A DNA stretch of 6,880 nt from Sulfurimonadaceae bacterium. Lineage in GTDB: Bacteria; Campylobacterota; Campylobacteria; Campylobacterales; Sulfurimonadaceae. Position 1 is the stretch's first letter, and each line of letters starts with the position of its first letter. The notes beneath the pieces are model-generated. The model made no database searches. It worked only from the letters and a program-made list of their open reading frames with translations, and was not told where the DNA came from. Shown piece after piece: positions 6,336 to 6,880 of this stretch. The stretch is taken from the NCBI GenBank assembly GCA_028685945.1, contig JAQUCZ010000057.1:1-6880 (forward strand), written 5' to 3'. The position numbers and the translations under genes were made by a program.

Positions 6336-6880
6336 CTATTTCACTTCGTATTGTGCACGACCGATTTGGTACAAATCTTGCCCGTATGCGTCGTTAATAA
6401 CAGTGACCGGAAAGTCAACAACCTCTAGTTTACGGATAGCTTCGGGACCGAGCTCCTCGTAAGCTATAACCTCTGCGCTTTTTATCTGTTTTCCTAAAAG
6501 TGCTCCTGCACCTCCCGTTGCACCGAAATAAACCGCTTTGTACTCTTGGCATGCGTCGGTTACATCTTTGTTGCGTTTACCTTTGCCGATCATCCCTTTT
6601 AATCCCTCTGCGATTAAGCGCGGAGAGTAAGAGTCCATACGGTACGAAGTAGTAGGACCGGCACTGCCGATCGGATCACCCGGTTTTGGCGGCGTGGGAC
6701 CTACGAAATAGATCACCGCACCTTTTATGTCAAAAGGAAGCTCTTTGCCTGCATCCAAAAGATCGACGAGACGCTTATGCGCCGCATCGCGCGCGGTATA
6801 GATCGTACTGCTAAGGTACACGATATCGCCGCTTTTGAGTTGTGCTACCGTCTCATCGCTAAGCGGGGTTGTTAAATGGG
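6336..6880 (-). CDS. Class I fumarate hydratase, beta subunit (partial, 5' end beyond window)
   Basis: The 180 visible residues match the beta subunit (C-terminal domain) of two-subunit Fe-S fumarases. Reading through to the edge gives HLTTPLSDETVAQLKSGD, then VYLSSTIYTARDAAHKR, the standard start of this subunit. GPTPPKPGDPIGSAGPTTSY followed by RMDSY and the IGKGKR segment are conserved substrate-side motifs. The GTG at 6821 is an internal valine codon, not the start; perhaps only a few residues are missing. The [4Fe-4S] cluster is held by the alpha subunit, expected just beyond the right edge. The enzyme interconverts malate and fumarate; a tartrate dehydratase-type relative is a less likely alternative, given the TCA-cycle neighbours. 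It ends with TAG, 26 nt before sucC. Confidence 0.9.
   Translation of the reverse strand, partial: HLTTPLSDETVAQLKSGDIVYLSSTIYTARDAAHKRLVDLLDAGKELPFDIKGAVIYFVGPTPPKPGDPIGSAGPTTSYRMDSYSPRLIAEGLKGMIGKGKRNKDVTDACQEYKAVYFGATGGAGALLGKQIKSAEVIAYEELGPEAIRKLEVVDFPVTVINDAYGQDLYQIGRAQYEVK

Noticed and set aside
6336..6821. Fumarase beta subunit starting at the GTG at 6821 as a complete gene
   Set aside because: The reading frame stays open to the window edge and the upstream residues (HLTTPLSDETVAQLKSGD) are the conserved start of this subunit, so GTG encodes an internal valine and the gene is partial.

Overview
The window looks like chromosomal DNA of a Campylobacterota (epsilonproteobacterial) species, most likely Sulfurimonas or a close relative. 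The evidence is the sucC-sucD-oorDABC gene order with oorD first, as known from Campylobacter and Helicobacter, together with protein sequence style and A/T-rich control regions. The genus call is an inference; the gene family calls are firm.

Layout. At the left edge, on the minus strand, are the first ~70 nt of the RNase P RNA gene (rnpB), with its -10 element near 77-82; the gene runs out of the window. Next comes a ~170 bp divergent control region. It holds four short inverted repeats, (G/T)AAC-N4-GTTC, starting at 122, 154, 186 and 218, exactly 32 bp apart. They lead into a plus-strand TetR-family repressor gene (252-869). A 139 bp convergent gap follows, with a hairpin just after tetR, two perfect A/T-rich palindromes and a clear intrinsic terminator for the minus-strand operon.

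From 1009 to the right edge all genes are on the minus strand and tightly packed, apparently as one operon. In transcription order they are: class I fumarase beta subunit (5' end cut by the window), sucC, sucD, a small heavy-metal-associated (HMA) domain protein, then oorD, oorA, oorB and oorC. Gaps are 26, 5, -1, 27, -1, 1 and 11 nt. The operon promoter, and presumably the fumarase alpha subunit gene, lie beyond the right edge.

Function. The fumarase interconverts malate and fumarate, SucCD interconverts succinate and succinyl-CoA with ATP, and OorDABC interconverts succinyl-CoA plus CO2 and 2-oxoglutarate using ferredoxin. With fumarate reductase (not in the window) these form the malate-to-2-oxoglutarate arm of the reductive TCA cycle. 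The same enzymes can also run oxidatively, and the window does not contain ATP-citrate lyase, so autotrophy is likely for such an organism but not proven here.

The two points that most deserve a second look are the 32-bp-phased four-site operator array in front of an otherwise orphan TetR gene, and the HMA-domain protein translationally coupled to sucD inside a central carbon operon rich in Fe-S enzymes.
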